Part shown: piece by piece, positions 1-5,149 of the stretch | How positions within the stretch are numbered: the first letter of the stretch is position 1 | Layout: every line of letters starts with the position of its first letter | Assembly: GCA_002448875.1 (NCBI GenBank) | Contig: DKAS01000036.1 | Location: forward strand, 863 to 7,306 | Direction of reading: 5' to 3' | Length of the DNA: 6,444 bases | Origin: Proteobacteria bacterium UBA6920 | GTDB taxonomy: Bacteria; Pseudomonadota; Gammaproteobacteria; SG8-11 | Translations under genes and position numbers: made by a program | The notes under the pieces: model-generated | What the model saw: the letters and a program-made list of their open reading frames with translations, nothing else | Databases searched by the model: none | Told to the model about the DNA's origin: nothing

Positions 1-239
1 TAGATCCAGTCGCGGCGCAGCAGGTCGCGCAGGAACGGGACCTGCATGGCCTGCTGCTTGATCAGGTCCATGATCGGCTCGTCCAGGTAGCGGGTGCCGA
101 TGCGGTAGTCGCCCGAGTAGTGAAACCAGTTTTCCCGCATCAGGATATTGGACAGGCAGGTCTTGCCCACCCCGGACATGCCCAACAGCGTAATAGACTT
201 GTGTTCCCACCCACGAAATGCATCGACATCAAATTTCAC
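1..239 (-). CDS. P-loop NTPase of unknown function, C-terminal part missing (runs off left edge)
   Basis: Only the first 79 codons are in the window. Read on the minus strand from GTG at 239-237, the protein has a short N-terminus, a beta-strand (SITLLG) and a Walker A motif, GMSGVGKT, at about residues 20-27. A basic and acidic stretch follows (YSGDYRIGTRYLDEPIMDLI, about 41-60). A P-loop this close to the N-terminus resembles small nucleotide or metabolite kinases and other compact P-loop ATPases. The Walker B region lies beyond the edge, so the reaction cannot be named. The GTG start was chosen because AGGTGG sits 5 nt upstream. In-frame upstream codons (another GTG, then a TTG) lack better ribosome sites. 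It lies 140 nt downstream of greB on the same strand and may be cotranscribed. The P-loop is seen directly; any substrate would be a guess. Confidence 0.8.
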   Translation of the reverse strand, partial: MKFDVDAFRGWEHKSITLLGMSGVGKTCLSNILMRENWFHYSGDYRIGTRYLDEPIMDLIKQQAMQVPFLRDLLRRDWI

Positions 240-301
240 ATTGACCACCTGAATAAAGCTGAATTCGACCCGCGGTTGCCGGCCGGCTGCAGGCAATCAT
301 A

Positions 302-320
302 ATCGGTCTGGCAGACCGAT
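302..320. repeat. Perfect 9-1-9 palindrome between greB and the NTPase gene
   Basis: ATCGGTCTG (302-310) and CAGACCGAT (312-320) are exact reverse complements around a single G at 311. The one-base centre makes it better suited as a protein operator than as an RNA hairpin, although a smaller stem with an opened loop is possible. It lies about 63 nt upstream of the NTPase GTG start, where a gene-specific promoter or operator could be. There is no T-run on either side, so it is not an intrinsic terminator. No regulator is recognised from the motif. Confidence 0.4.
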
Positions 321-367
321 GAAAGATCACCGCCTGAGCGCGCACCGCCTGCCACTCTCTCCCTTTG

Positions 368-390
368 CCCGGGGACCGCCTAACCCCGGG
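368..390 (-). other. GC-rich hairpin overlapping the greB stop codon, weak terminator at best
   Basis: CCCGGGG (368-374) and CCCCGGG (384-390) form a perfect 7-bp stem with a 9-nt loop that contains the greB stop codon (382-380). On the minus strand, purine-rich sequence follows rather than a T-tract, so it does not meet the usual intrinsic terminator form. It could stabilise the 3' end of greB mRNA or cause partial attenuation before the downstream NTPase gene. Confidence 0.35.
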
Positions 391-904
391 TCGACGGCGC
401 GGCGAGCAGCGGCTGGTAGGAGATTTCCAGAACAATATAGCTCTGTTCACCCGCTGGCAGCTGCACCCGGATTTCATCGTCCACCGCGCGCTTGAGCAGG
501 GCGCGCGCCACCGGCGCATCCATGCTGATATAACCTTTGGCGATATCAAACTCGTCCGGCCCGACGATGCGATACACCAGCTCCCTGCCGTGCTCATCCT
601 CCAGCCGCACCCAGGCACCGAAATAGATGCGGCTGACATCCGTCGGCGGATCAGCGACCACCTGCAGCTCCTCCAAGCGCCGCCCCAGGTAACCCAGGCG
701 CCGGTCGATTTCACGCAACTGTTTCTTGCGATAGATATATTCGGCGTTTTCCGAACGATCCCCTTCGGCCGCGGCCGCCGCCAACGCCTCGGTCACCTCG
801 TGGCGGGTCTGCCACAAGGCCTGCTGCTCGCGGGCCAGGCGGGCATGGCCGTTAACCGTGATATAGGGGGAGCCACGGGCCTGTGGCGGACGGTATCGAC
901 CCAT
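380..904 (-). CDS. greB: Transcript cleavage factor GreB
   Basis: GreB inserts its coiled coil into the RNA polymerase secondary channel and stimulates cleavage of backtracked RNA, rescuing stalled complexes. The 174-residue protein has the expected layout: an N-terminal helical hairpin (about 18-85) and a C-terminal FKBP-like domain (about 92-165). The coiled-coil tip carries the diagnostic acidic motif GDRSENAEY at 48-56, with Asp49 and Glu52 matching the metal-binding Asp41 and Glu44 of Gre factors. KKQLREIDRRLGYL (60-73) and YISMDAPVARALL (125-137) are typical of GreB; the basic run after the tip favours GreB over GreA. The ATG at 904-902 has a strong ribosome site (GGAGGT at 918-913, 8 nt spacing). 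The N-terminal extension before the coiled coil is common in gammaproteobacterial GreB. An FNR box lies 22 nt upstream of the start codon, between greB and a divergent small gene. Confidence 0.96.
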   Translation of the reverse strand: MGRYRPPQARGSPYITVNGHARLAREQQALWQTRHEVTEALAAAAAEGDRSENAEYIYRKKQLREIDRRLGYLGRRLEELQVVADPPTDVSRIYFGAWVRLEDEHGRELVYRIVGPDEFDIAKGYISMDAPVARALLKRAVDDEIRVQLPAGEQSYIVLEISYQPLLAAPSTRG

Positions 905-925
905 GTTCAGCTACCTCCAACTTCA

Positions 926-939
926 TTGATCCAGATCAA
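926..939. promoter_or_regulatory. Perfect FNR/ANR box
   Basis: The 14-mer TTGATCCAGATCAA matches the FNR consensus TTGAT-N4-ATCAA at all ten defined positions. Its centre is at 932.5, between divergent greB (start 904) and the 28-residue peptide gene (start 1004). A -10-like element at 960-965 would put a plus-strand start near 972-974, so the box would sit about 40-41 bp upstream. That is the usual place for class II activation by FNR. For greB the box would lie close to or inside the leader, where repression is more likely than activation. An FNR protein with all key residues is encoded at 1311-2075. The match is seen directly; the direction of regulation is inferred. Confidence 0.85.
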
Positions 940-959
940 GGCAATTTCCGGCGCCGGCG

Positions 960-965
960 ATTAAT
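960..965 (+). promoter_or_regulatory. Candidate -10 element of the FNR-controlled small-gene promoter
   Basis: ATTAAT matches four of six bases of the sigma70 -10 consensus; the overlapping TAATGT at 962-967 is an alternative. The FNR box would replace the -35 element, which is normal for class II FNR promoters, and no good -35 hexamer is visible. The predicted transcript start near 972-974 would leave a leader of about 30 nt before the ATG at 1004. A GC-only palindrome, CCGGCGCCGG (948-957), lies in the spacer between the FNR box and this element. Confidence 0.45.
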
Positions 966-1003
966 GTAAACCCCATAAACGATTCCACCTCTGGGAGATG
1001 ACT

Positions 1004-1090
1004 ATGGATGCAATGACGTTGACGGTCGCACTGTTTGGCGCGGCTTTCATCTTACTACTGATCGGTCTGGCAACCGACGCCAAGGCGTAA
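1004..1090 (+). CDS. 28-residue single-span membrane peptide, probably FNR-controlled
   Basis: This is a very short gene. The start at 1004 has a ribosome site (GGGAGA at 993-998, 5 nt spacing). An in-frame ATG at 998 overlaps that site and is less likely. The peptide begins MDAMTLT, continues as one hydrophobic stretch rich in Ala, Leu, Ile, Val and Phe (about residues 5-22), and ends in a short polar tail, TDAKA. Negative charge at the start and one lysine at the end are compatible with a single inner-membrane helix, but topology is unclear. It is preceded by a perfect FNR box and followed by a strong terminator, so it is probably monocistronic and induced at low oxygen. Known peptides of this size and control include small subunits of terminal oxidases (CydX, CcoM-like); no sequence match to them is claimed. 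It may instead be the coding part of a regulatory RNA. Confidence 0.65.
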   Translation: MDAMTLTVALFGAAFILLLIGLATDAKA

Positions 1091-1142
1091 CATCTACCAC
1101 CCCCCTGGTAATTGTTGCTTCTTACTTTCTTAACTCCAGCCT

Positions 1143-1187
1143 GAACAACGCAATCCACCCCCTAATCATTGCGTTGTTCTTTTTTTT
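1143..1187 (+). terminator. Strong intrinsic terminator after the small peptide gene
   Basis: A perfect 12-bp stem is formed by GAACAACGCAAT (1143-1154) and ATTGCGTTGTTC (1168-1179), with a 13-nt loop. Eight T residues follow immediately at 1180-1187. This is a textbook rho-independent terminator for the plus strand; no T-run follows it on the minus strand. It separates the small gene from fnr, so fnr must have its own promoter. The untranslated stretch 1091-1142 between the peptide stop and the stem holds no other recognisable element. Confidence 0.93.
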
Positions 1188-1263
1188 ATTCTTGACCTGT
1201 CGCCTAAGGCATTGATCTCATTAATTTATTTGATATTTTTTTAACAACTTTTTCTTTAGCATC

Positions 1264-1272
1264 TGATATACT
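1264..1272 (+). promoter_or_regulatory. Candidate extended -10 promoter of fnr
   Basis: TGATATACT contains TATACT (1267-1272, five of six bases to consensus) preceded by the TG of an extended -10. The nearest -35-like element, TTAACA at 1241-1246, is 20 nt away, longer than the usual 17, but an extended -10 tolerates this. The upstream region 1180-1262 is strikingly AT-rich and could act as an UP element. Transcription would start near 1279, giving a leader of about 32 nt. The leader holds an inverted repeat, ATATAA (1277-1282) and TTATAT (1290-1295). A TTGAT half-site at 1212-1216 lacks a proper partner, so direct FNR autoregulation is not supported. Confidence 0.5.
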
Positions 1273-1310
1273 AAGCATATAAATCATCGTTATATAGTTG
1301 TGTTATTAAG

Positions 1311-2075
1311 ATGTCCGCTGTTAGAAGCCGCCGTAACCCGATAAACCCAGCAAGCAACACCGCCGCCGAACAACGCGTAGAATGTCGAAAGTGCGCCCTG
1401 TTCCGCATCTGTCTGCCGAAAAACGTCGACAGCAAGGACCTGGCCGCGCTGGACGCCATTATCATCCGTCATAAGCCGGCCAGTCGCGGCCAGTTTCTGT
1501 ACAAGAGCGGCGACCGTTTCGCCGCCATCTACGCCGTGCGCTCCGGCAGCGTTAAAACCTACCGCAGCGATGATCAGGGCAATGAGCAGATCTGCGGCTT
1601 TCACCTGCCCGGGGAGATGATAGGACTGGATGGCATCGTCGGCAACCGCAGCACCAGTTCAGCGCGGTTTCTCGACACTGCGGCGGTGTGCGAAATCCCT
1701 TACCACAAACTCGAAGACCTGCTGCTGCAGATTCCGCAACTGCAGCAGGAGCTGACGCGTCTGCTGAGTCGCGAGATCGTCGTCGGCCAGTGGCAGCTGT
1801 CTCTGCTGGGCCGCAAGAAAGCCGATGAACGGGTGGCCGCCCTGTTGTGCAACATCGCCGACCGCCTGCAACAACGCGGCTACTCGCCCAGCGATTTCAA
1901 TTTGCCGATGTCGCGCGCCGATATCGGCAATTTTCTCGGGCTGACCATAGAAACCGTGAGCCGGGTGCTTTCGCGGTTTCAGAAGGAAAGGCTGATCCAG
2001 GTAACCGGCAAACGCATAACCCTGCTGGCCCCCGCCGAACTGCGCCGGCTGGCCGCCCACGACTCGCTGCACTGA
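1311..2075 (+). CDS. fnr: Oxygen-sensing transcriptional regulator FNR (Crp/Fnr family)
   Basis: FNR binds DNA as a dimer when it holds a [4Fe-4S] cluster, and loses activity when oxygen destroys the cluster. At 254 residues it is close to E. coli FNR (250). The N-terminal cysteines occur as C-x2-C-x5-C at 25, 28 and 34, and the fourth ligand is Cys127 in AVCEIP, matching Cys20, 23, 29 and 122. The cyclic-nucleotide-binding-like fold runs to about residue 145 (YAVRSGSVKTY, GFHLPGE), followed by the dimer helix and a C-terminal helix-turn-helix. Its recognition helix carries ETVSR (Glu214, Ser217, Arg218), the residues that read TTGAT half-sites. An extra Cys95 is present. One oddity: in an ungapped alignment the position of E. 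coli Asp154 is Gly159, which could weaken the oxygen-dependent monomer state. The ATG has almost no Shine-Dalgarno sequence. A perfect FNR box stands about 380 nt upstream. An ANR or EtrA name would be equally valid. Confidence 0.97.
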   Translation: MSAVRSRRNPINPASNTAAEQRVECRKCALFRICLPKNVDSKDLAALDAIIIRHKPASRGQFLYKSGDRFAAIYAVRSGSVKTYRSDDQGNEQICGFHLPGEMIGLDGIVGNRSTSSARFLDTAAVCEIPYHKLEDLLLQIPQLQQELTRLLSREIVVGQWQLSLLGRKKADERVAALLCNIADRLQQRGYSPSDFNLPMSRADIGNFLGLTIETVSRVLSRFQKERLIQVTGKRITLLAPAELRRLAAHDSLH

Positions 2076-2098
2076 ATGCGCAACGGCGCGCAGGTCGG

Positions 2099-3145
2099 TC
2101 AGATACCGCCGAACATCGCCTCTATCGACATCGTCAGGGTCGGCTGCATGCGAAAATTCATCTGCTCGCTGAATTGCCATTTCGGCTCCAGCTCGAAGAA
2201 CAGCCACTTGCGCCGGTTGGCGCGTTTGCGCACTCGCCCGCCGAAGAAATAACCGGTAACCCGGCTGGTCGGTTCACTTTCGCCGCTATAGCCGGCGCTC
2301 AACACCATGGCATGGCGCGGCCCCAGCTCGTGATACAGGCTGATGGATTGACCATAGTCGAATTCAGCGGTTTTATCGGTCCAGGTGGCTTTGGCGACCA
2401 GACGCAGCAGATCGTTCCAGCCGGCCCGGGTTTCGATATCGAACTGCGTGGTTTCACCCAGGCCTTTACTCTGGTACCAGAATATCATCTGGGTAAAGCG
2501 GAAATTCCAATCCTTGACCGCTTCGGTGCGCCGCAGACGACCGCGCAGAAACTCATCCGGTGGATTGCCAAAACTGACGCCGGCATCGGCCAGGGCGCTC
2601 CATTTGCTGGATTCCTTAACCACATAGCGCAAGGCTGTCGAATAATCGGAACGGTTACCGGCAAACACCGGGTTGTCCTGCTGGGCGGTGCCCGTGGTGA
2701 AAGCCTCTTCACCATCGGTCTCGAACAGAATGTTGAGCTTTTTCTCGATGCGCGGCAAATCCACCTTCAGGCGCAGCCGGCTGACGTCATCGAAGGTGCC
2801 ATCGGTATTGGCCACCATGCCGTAGCCAAAACGCAGAAAGCTGTCACGGGACTCATCATCCACCCGTTCGTCGCCAAAAAAGGTGTCCACCTGGTCGACG
2901 AATTCCACCAGACGAGTGGACAGAAAGCTGTGGGCGCTGTCCAGCAGCGACCACGCCGCCCCCGCCTTCTCCACTTCCTCCGCCTGCCGACCACTCTCCA
3001 CCGCGGCCGCTGGCGACTCTTCCTCCGGCGTGCCCGCCGATGGCGGCGGCAATACCGTATCCTCGGCCTGGGCTGCGACCGGTCCTACCTGTAGCAGCCA
3101 GCACATGGCCCACAGGCTCAAGGTACGTCTTGCGGCAAACCCCAT
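2099..3145 (-). CDS. Exported beta-rich protein of unknown function, probably outer membrane
   Basis: No family name is recognised. From ATG at 3145-3143 the protein has 348 residues. It opens with a good signal peptide: basic MGFAARR, hydrophobic core to about residue 23, and an AQA-type cleavage site near residue 27. A Pro/Glu/Ala-rich low-complexity linker follows (28-62), then a helical section (65-100). From about 103 to the end it is dominated by alternating, aromatic-rich strands of 8-12 residues (for example RLRLKVDLP, DWNFRFTQMIFWY, FDIETRAGW, SRVTGYFFGGRV, WLFFELEPKW). This pattern fits an outer-membrane beta-barrel. The start is not certain: the frame stays open to TTG at 3181, but that adds residues before the signal peptide and overlaps a palindrome. 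The ribosome site is weak. It lies 45 nt downstream of the 105-residue gene on the same strand, suggesting an operon, and converges on fnr 23 nt away. Confidence 0.82.
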   Translation of the reverse strand: MGFAARRTLSLWAMCWLLQVGPVAAQAEDTVLPPPSAGTPEEESPAAAVESGRQAEEVEKAGAAWSLLDSAHSFLSTRLVEFVDQVDTFFGDERVDDESRDSFLRFGYGMVANTDGTFDDVSRLRLKVDLPRIEKKLNILFETDGEEAFTTGTAQQDNPVFAGNRSDYSTALRYVVKESSKWSALADAGVSFGNPPDEFLRGRLRRTEAVKDWNFRFTQMIFWYQSKGLGETTQFDIETRAGWNDLLRLVAKATWTDKTAEFDYGQSISLYHELGPRHAMVLSAGYSGESEPTSRVTGYFFGGRVRKRANRRKWLFFELEPKWQFSEQMNFRMQPTLTMSIEAMFGGI

Positions 3146-3163
3146 CGGCACTGTCTTCTGTAC

Positions 3164-3179
3164 GCTTAACCCGTTAAGC
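3164..3179. repeat. Perfect 7-2-7 palindrome before the exported-protein gene
   Basis: GCTTAAC (3164-3170) and GTTAAGC (3173-3179) are exact reverse complements separated by CC. The element fills most of the 45-nt gap between the 105-residue gene stop (3191) and the preferred ATG at 3145. The two-base centre favours a protein-binding site; as RNA it would form only a tight stem. It is AT-rich at the core compared with flanking genes. A role as operator or internal promoter element is possible. No regulator is recognised. Confidence 0.4.
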
Positions 3180-3190
3180 AACGCGGTGAT

Positions 3191-3508
3191 TCAGAAGAAT
3201 TCCGTTTCCAGCAGTTCACCTGCGCTGTCGATGCGCACCCCCCGCACTCCGTCGAGGCGGGTGAGGATATAGCCCGCCATCAGCAGGGCCAGGGTCTCAT
3301 TCCCCGTTTCCAACGCGGTCAACAACCGGTCGGCGGCAATCTGGCAGCGCTGTACTCGATCGGGTTGCTCGATCCAGTACTGGCCCATTTGCCAGCCACG
3401 GTCCATGTCGTGATCCATCCTGGCGAAGAATTCCCCACCTTCCGCCAGCACATCCGGCGCAACGGACAAGCGCCGCGTAACCTCGTCGACCAAAACCTGA
3501 AATTCCAT
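3191..3508 (-). CDS. Conserved-looking 105-residue cytoplasmic protein of unknown function
   Basis: No family is recognised. The protein is acidic and mostly helical, with no signal peptide or membrane span. Notable segments are EGGEFFARMDHDMDRGWQMG (23-42), rich in Asp, Met, His and Trp, and a C-terminal section with LLMAGYILTRLDGVRGVRID (75-94) ending in ELLETEFF. The His and acidic residues at 31-37 could bind a metal, but this is a guess. The start at 3508 was chosen because AGGA lies 7 nt upstream and the sequence from there on looks protein-like. The frame is open to 3643, but the added 45 residues are Arg/Pro/Gly-rich and translate an inverted-repeat region. It is the first gene of a likely two-gene unit with the exported protein, and diverges from ppiB. 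Confidence 0.75.
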   Translation of the reverse strand: MEFQVLVDEVTRRLSVAPDVLAEGGEFFARMDHDMDRGWQMGQYWIEQPDRVQRCQIAADRLLTALETGNETLALLMAGYILTRLDGVRGVRIDSAGELLETEFF

Positions 3509-3553
3509 GACACCATCCTGATAAGCACTCCACCCACCGCCAGGACCTGCCCG

Positions 3554-3571
3554 CTGCCTGCCAGCAGGCAG
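3554..3571. repeat. Perfect 8-2-8 palindrome in the divergent intergenic region
   Basis: CTGCCTGC (3554-3561) and GCAGGCAG (3564-3571) are exact reverse complements around CA. An outer pair, GCCC (3549-3552) with GGGC (3576-3579), could extend it as an RNA stem with an asymmetric interior loop. It lies in the 248-nt region between the divergent 105-residue gene (start 3508) and ppiB (start 3757), about 54 nt upstream of the former. That is a reasonable place for an operator or a 5'-leader hairpin. No T-run follows on either strand. The rest of this intergenic region holds no promoter I can assign with confidence. Confidence 0.4.
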
Positions 3572-3756
3572 GACAGGGCGGGGGGTGGTCATAACCGCCT
3601 GGTTGCTGATCCCGTCATCGCGCCGGTTGTACCGCCGGGGCAATGACAGGGTCAGTAATCATGGCATCTTACCAGAAGCAGGCGTTAAAATACGCGCGGG
3701 AGCCACCACCATTGCCGGCCCCTATTCTTACATCATCATAAACACGGGAGTCAGTC

Positions 3757-4245
3757 ATGGTCATTTTCGAAACGTCCGCGGGAAAAATATCGATCGAGCT
3801 GTTTGCCAAGGAAGCACCCATCAGCAGCGAAAATTTCCAGACTTACGTCAAGGATGGTTTCTACAACGGCACGGTCTTCCACCGTGTCATCCCCGGCTTC
3901 GTTATCCAGGGCGGCGGCATGACTGCCGACATGCGGGAAAAATCCACGCGCGCCGCGATCAAGAACGAGGCCGATAACGGCCTGAAAAACACCCGCGGCA
4001 CCCTGTCAATGGCCCGCACCCAGGTGGTGGACAGCGCCACCTCGCAATTTTTCATCAATCTTGCCGATAACGAGTTTCTGAATCATGGCAGCCGCGATTT
4101 CGGCTACGCCGTTTTTGGCAGGGTGGTGGAGGGCATGGATGTGGTTGACCGCATCGCCGGCATGCGCACCGGCAACAAGGGCGGCCATCGTGACGTCCCG
4201 CTGGAGCCCATTACCGTCACCACCGCCACCATTGTCGAAGATTGA
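3757..4245 (+). CDS. ppiB: Peptidyl-prolyl cis-trans isomerase, cyclophilin type, cytoplasmic (PpiB-like)
   Basis: This enzyme interconverts cis and trans peptide bonds before proline and assists folding. The 162-residue length and lack of a signal peptide match cytoplasmic PpiB (164 residues in E. coli) rather than periplasmic PpiA. Cyclophilin active-site residues are all present: FHR at 41-43 (catalytic Arg43), Phe48 and Gln51 in [11 protein letters not shown] at 85-87, QFFINL at 97-102 and the [17 protein letters not shown] segment (115-131). Phe107 occupies the place of the tryptophan of human CypA, as in other bacterial cyclophilins with low cyclosporin affinity. The ribosome site is GGGAG about 6-7 nt before the ATG. 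The next gene begins 12 nt after the stop, so the two are very likely cotranscribed. Confidence 0.96.
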   Translation: MVIFETSAGKISIELFAKEAPISSENFQTYVKDGFYNGTVFHRVIPGFVIQGGGMTADMREKSTRAAIKNEADNGLKNTRGTLSMARTQVVDSATSQFFINLADNEFLNHGSRDFGYAVFGRVVEGMDVVDRIAGMRTGNKGGHRDVPLEPITVTTATIVED

Positions 4246-4257
4246 GGAGGAATACCG

Positions 4258-5040
4258 ATGAAAACTCTGGCCACGCTGATAGTTGCCCTCGCAATGGTCT
4301 CGTCGGCGCAAGGCGCTGTCATCGGTAAGGAAATCGACTATACGGCCGGCGACCAGACCATGAAGGGCTATATCGCCTATGACGACAGCCTGACGGAAAA
4401 ACGCCCCGGCGTGCTGGTAGTGCATGAGTGGTGGGGGCACAACGAATACGCCCGGATGCGGGCACGGCAGCTGGCACAACTGGGCTATACCGCCCTGGCC
4501 CTGGACATGTACGGCAACGGCAAGACGGTGGATCACCCCAAGAAAGCCGCGTCGATGACCAAGGCGGTATGGGCCAACCTGCCGGTGGCCACCCAGCGGT
4601 TCCGCGCCGCCTACGATCTGCTGCAACAACAGGACACGGTCAACGGCCGCATCGCCGCCATCGGCTACTGCTTTGGCGGCAGCATCGTCCTGGAAATGGC
4701 TCGCCAGGGCATGGATCTGCAGGGTGTCGCCAGCTTTCATGGCAGCCTCAGCACCCCCACCACCGCCAGCCGCGATACGCTGAAGGCGAAGATCCTGGTG
4801 GCCAACGGCGCCGACGACCCATTTACCCGGCCGGCGCAGATCAAGGCCTTTAAGGCGGAGATGGCGGCCGCCCATGCGGATATGGAATTCATCAACTACA
4901 AAGGCGCCAAACACGCCTTTACCAATCCGGACGCCACGGCCCTGGGACAGAAATTCGAGCTGCCCCTGGCCTACAATGCCGAGGCCGACGCCAAGTCCTG
5001 GGATAAGTTGCGTGATTTTCTTTCCCGGGTGCTGCAATAG
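4258..5040 (+). CDS. Exported dienelactone hydrolase family protein
   Basis: An alpha/beta-hydrolase of the dienelactone hydrolase family, 260 residues. Residues 1-20 form a signal peptide ending in SSAQGA, so the mature enzyme is probably periplasmic. The triad is visible: nucleophile Cys138 in GYCFGG, Asp187 in GADDPF and His219 in KGAKHAFTNP. Glu57 in HEWWG matches the glutamate that tunes the cysteine in dienelactone hydrolase. The fold is full length. Classical dienelactone hydrolase is cytoplasmic and opens dienelactone in chlorocatechol degradation. No other ring-cleavage genes are present here, so that substrate is unlikely, and the true ester or lactone is unknown. It follows ppiB by 12 nt with a strong GGAGG ribosome site. 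A general housekeeping hydrolase role is more likely than a catabolic one. No terminator is seen after the stop. Confidence 0.93.
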   Translation: MKTLATLIVALAMVSSAQGAVIGKEIDYTAGDQTMKGYIAYDDSLTEKRPGVLVVHEWWGHNEYARMRARQLAQLGYTALALDMYGNGKTVDHPKKAASMTKAVWANLPVATQRFRAAYDLLQQQDTVNGRIAAIGYCFGGSIVLEMARQGMDLQGVASFHGSLSTPTTASRDTLKAKILVANGADDPFTRPAQIKAFKAEMAAAHADMEFINYKGAKHAFTNPDATALGQKFELPLAYNAEADAKSWDKLRDFLSRVLQ

Positions 5041-5109
5041 AAACCATGGCGTTCCGAGGACAGAGTTAGTGCACACCGCGGGGCATTATCCATATTTTTA
5101 GAAAATAAA

Positions 5110-5138
5110 TTGCCGCAATAGTGAAAAACAGCTGTAAC
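5110..5138 (+). promoter_or_regulatory. Candidate sigma70 promoter for the 227-residue gene
   Basis: TTGCCG (5110-5115) and TGTAAC (5133-5138) each match four of six consensus bases and are separated by exactly 17 nt. An AT-rich patch upstream, including TATTTT (5093-5098) paired with AAAATA (5102-5107), could help polymerase binding. A start near 5145 would give a leader of about 87 nt that contains the hairpins described below. The matches are modest, so readthrough from the hydrolase gene is an alternative. Confidence 0.3.
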
Positions 5139-5149
5139 AATCCCGCCCC

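Noticed and set aside
365..964. Plus-strand open frame of 199 codons opposite greB
   Set aside because: greB is unmistakable on the minus strand with a strong ribosome site, so this is its shadow.
1061..1072. Repeat of ATCGGTCTGGCA shared with the palindrome at 302-320, and ATCGGTCTG again at 6098-6106
   Set aside because: Both extra copies lie in coding sequence for Ile-Gly-Leu within membrane spans, a common codon string, so coincidence is the simplest reading.
1212..1225. Second FNR box in the fnr promoter
   Set aside because: TTGAT is present but the second half is TTAAT at the right spacing, matching only two of five positions. Autoregulation through it is not supported.
2077..2092. 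Small hairpin between convergent fnr and the exported-protein gene
   Set aside because: TGCGC and GCGCA give only five base pairs with no T-run on either side, too weak to call a terminator.
1847..3094. Long plus-strand open frame of 415 codons
   Set aside because: It overlaps the end of fnr and runs antisense through the exported-protein gene. Its translation is Arg/Gln/His/Pro-rich, as expected of a shadow frame in GC-rich DNA, and it has no ribosome site or domain.
3146..3181. TTG start at 3181 for the exported protein
   Set aside because: It would place 12 residues ahead of a well-formed signal peptide and lies within a palindrome. ATG 3145 gives a normal signal peptide, although its ribosome site is weak.
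3509..3643. N-terminal extension of the 105-residue protein
   Set aside because: The extra residues are low-complexity and translate a palindrome. A ribosome site precedes the internal ATG at 3508.
4006..5076. Long minus-strand open frame of 356 codons opposite ppiB and the hydrolase gene
   Set aside because: Both plus-strand genes carry full catalytic motifs. The antisense frame is Gly/His/Gln-rich with no recognisable domain.
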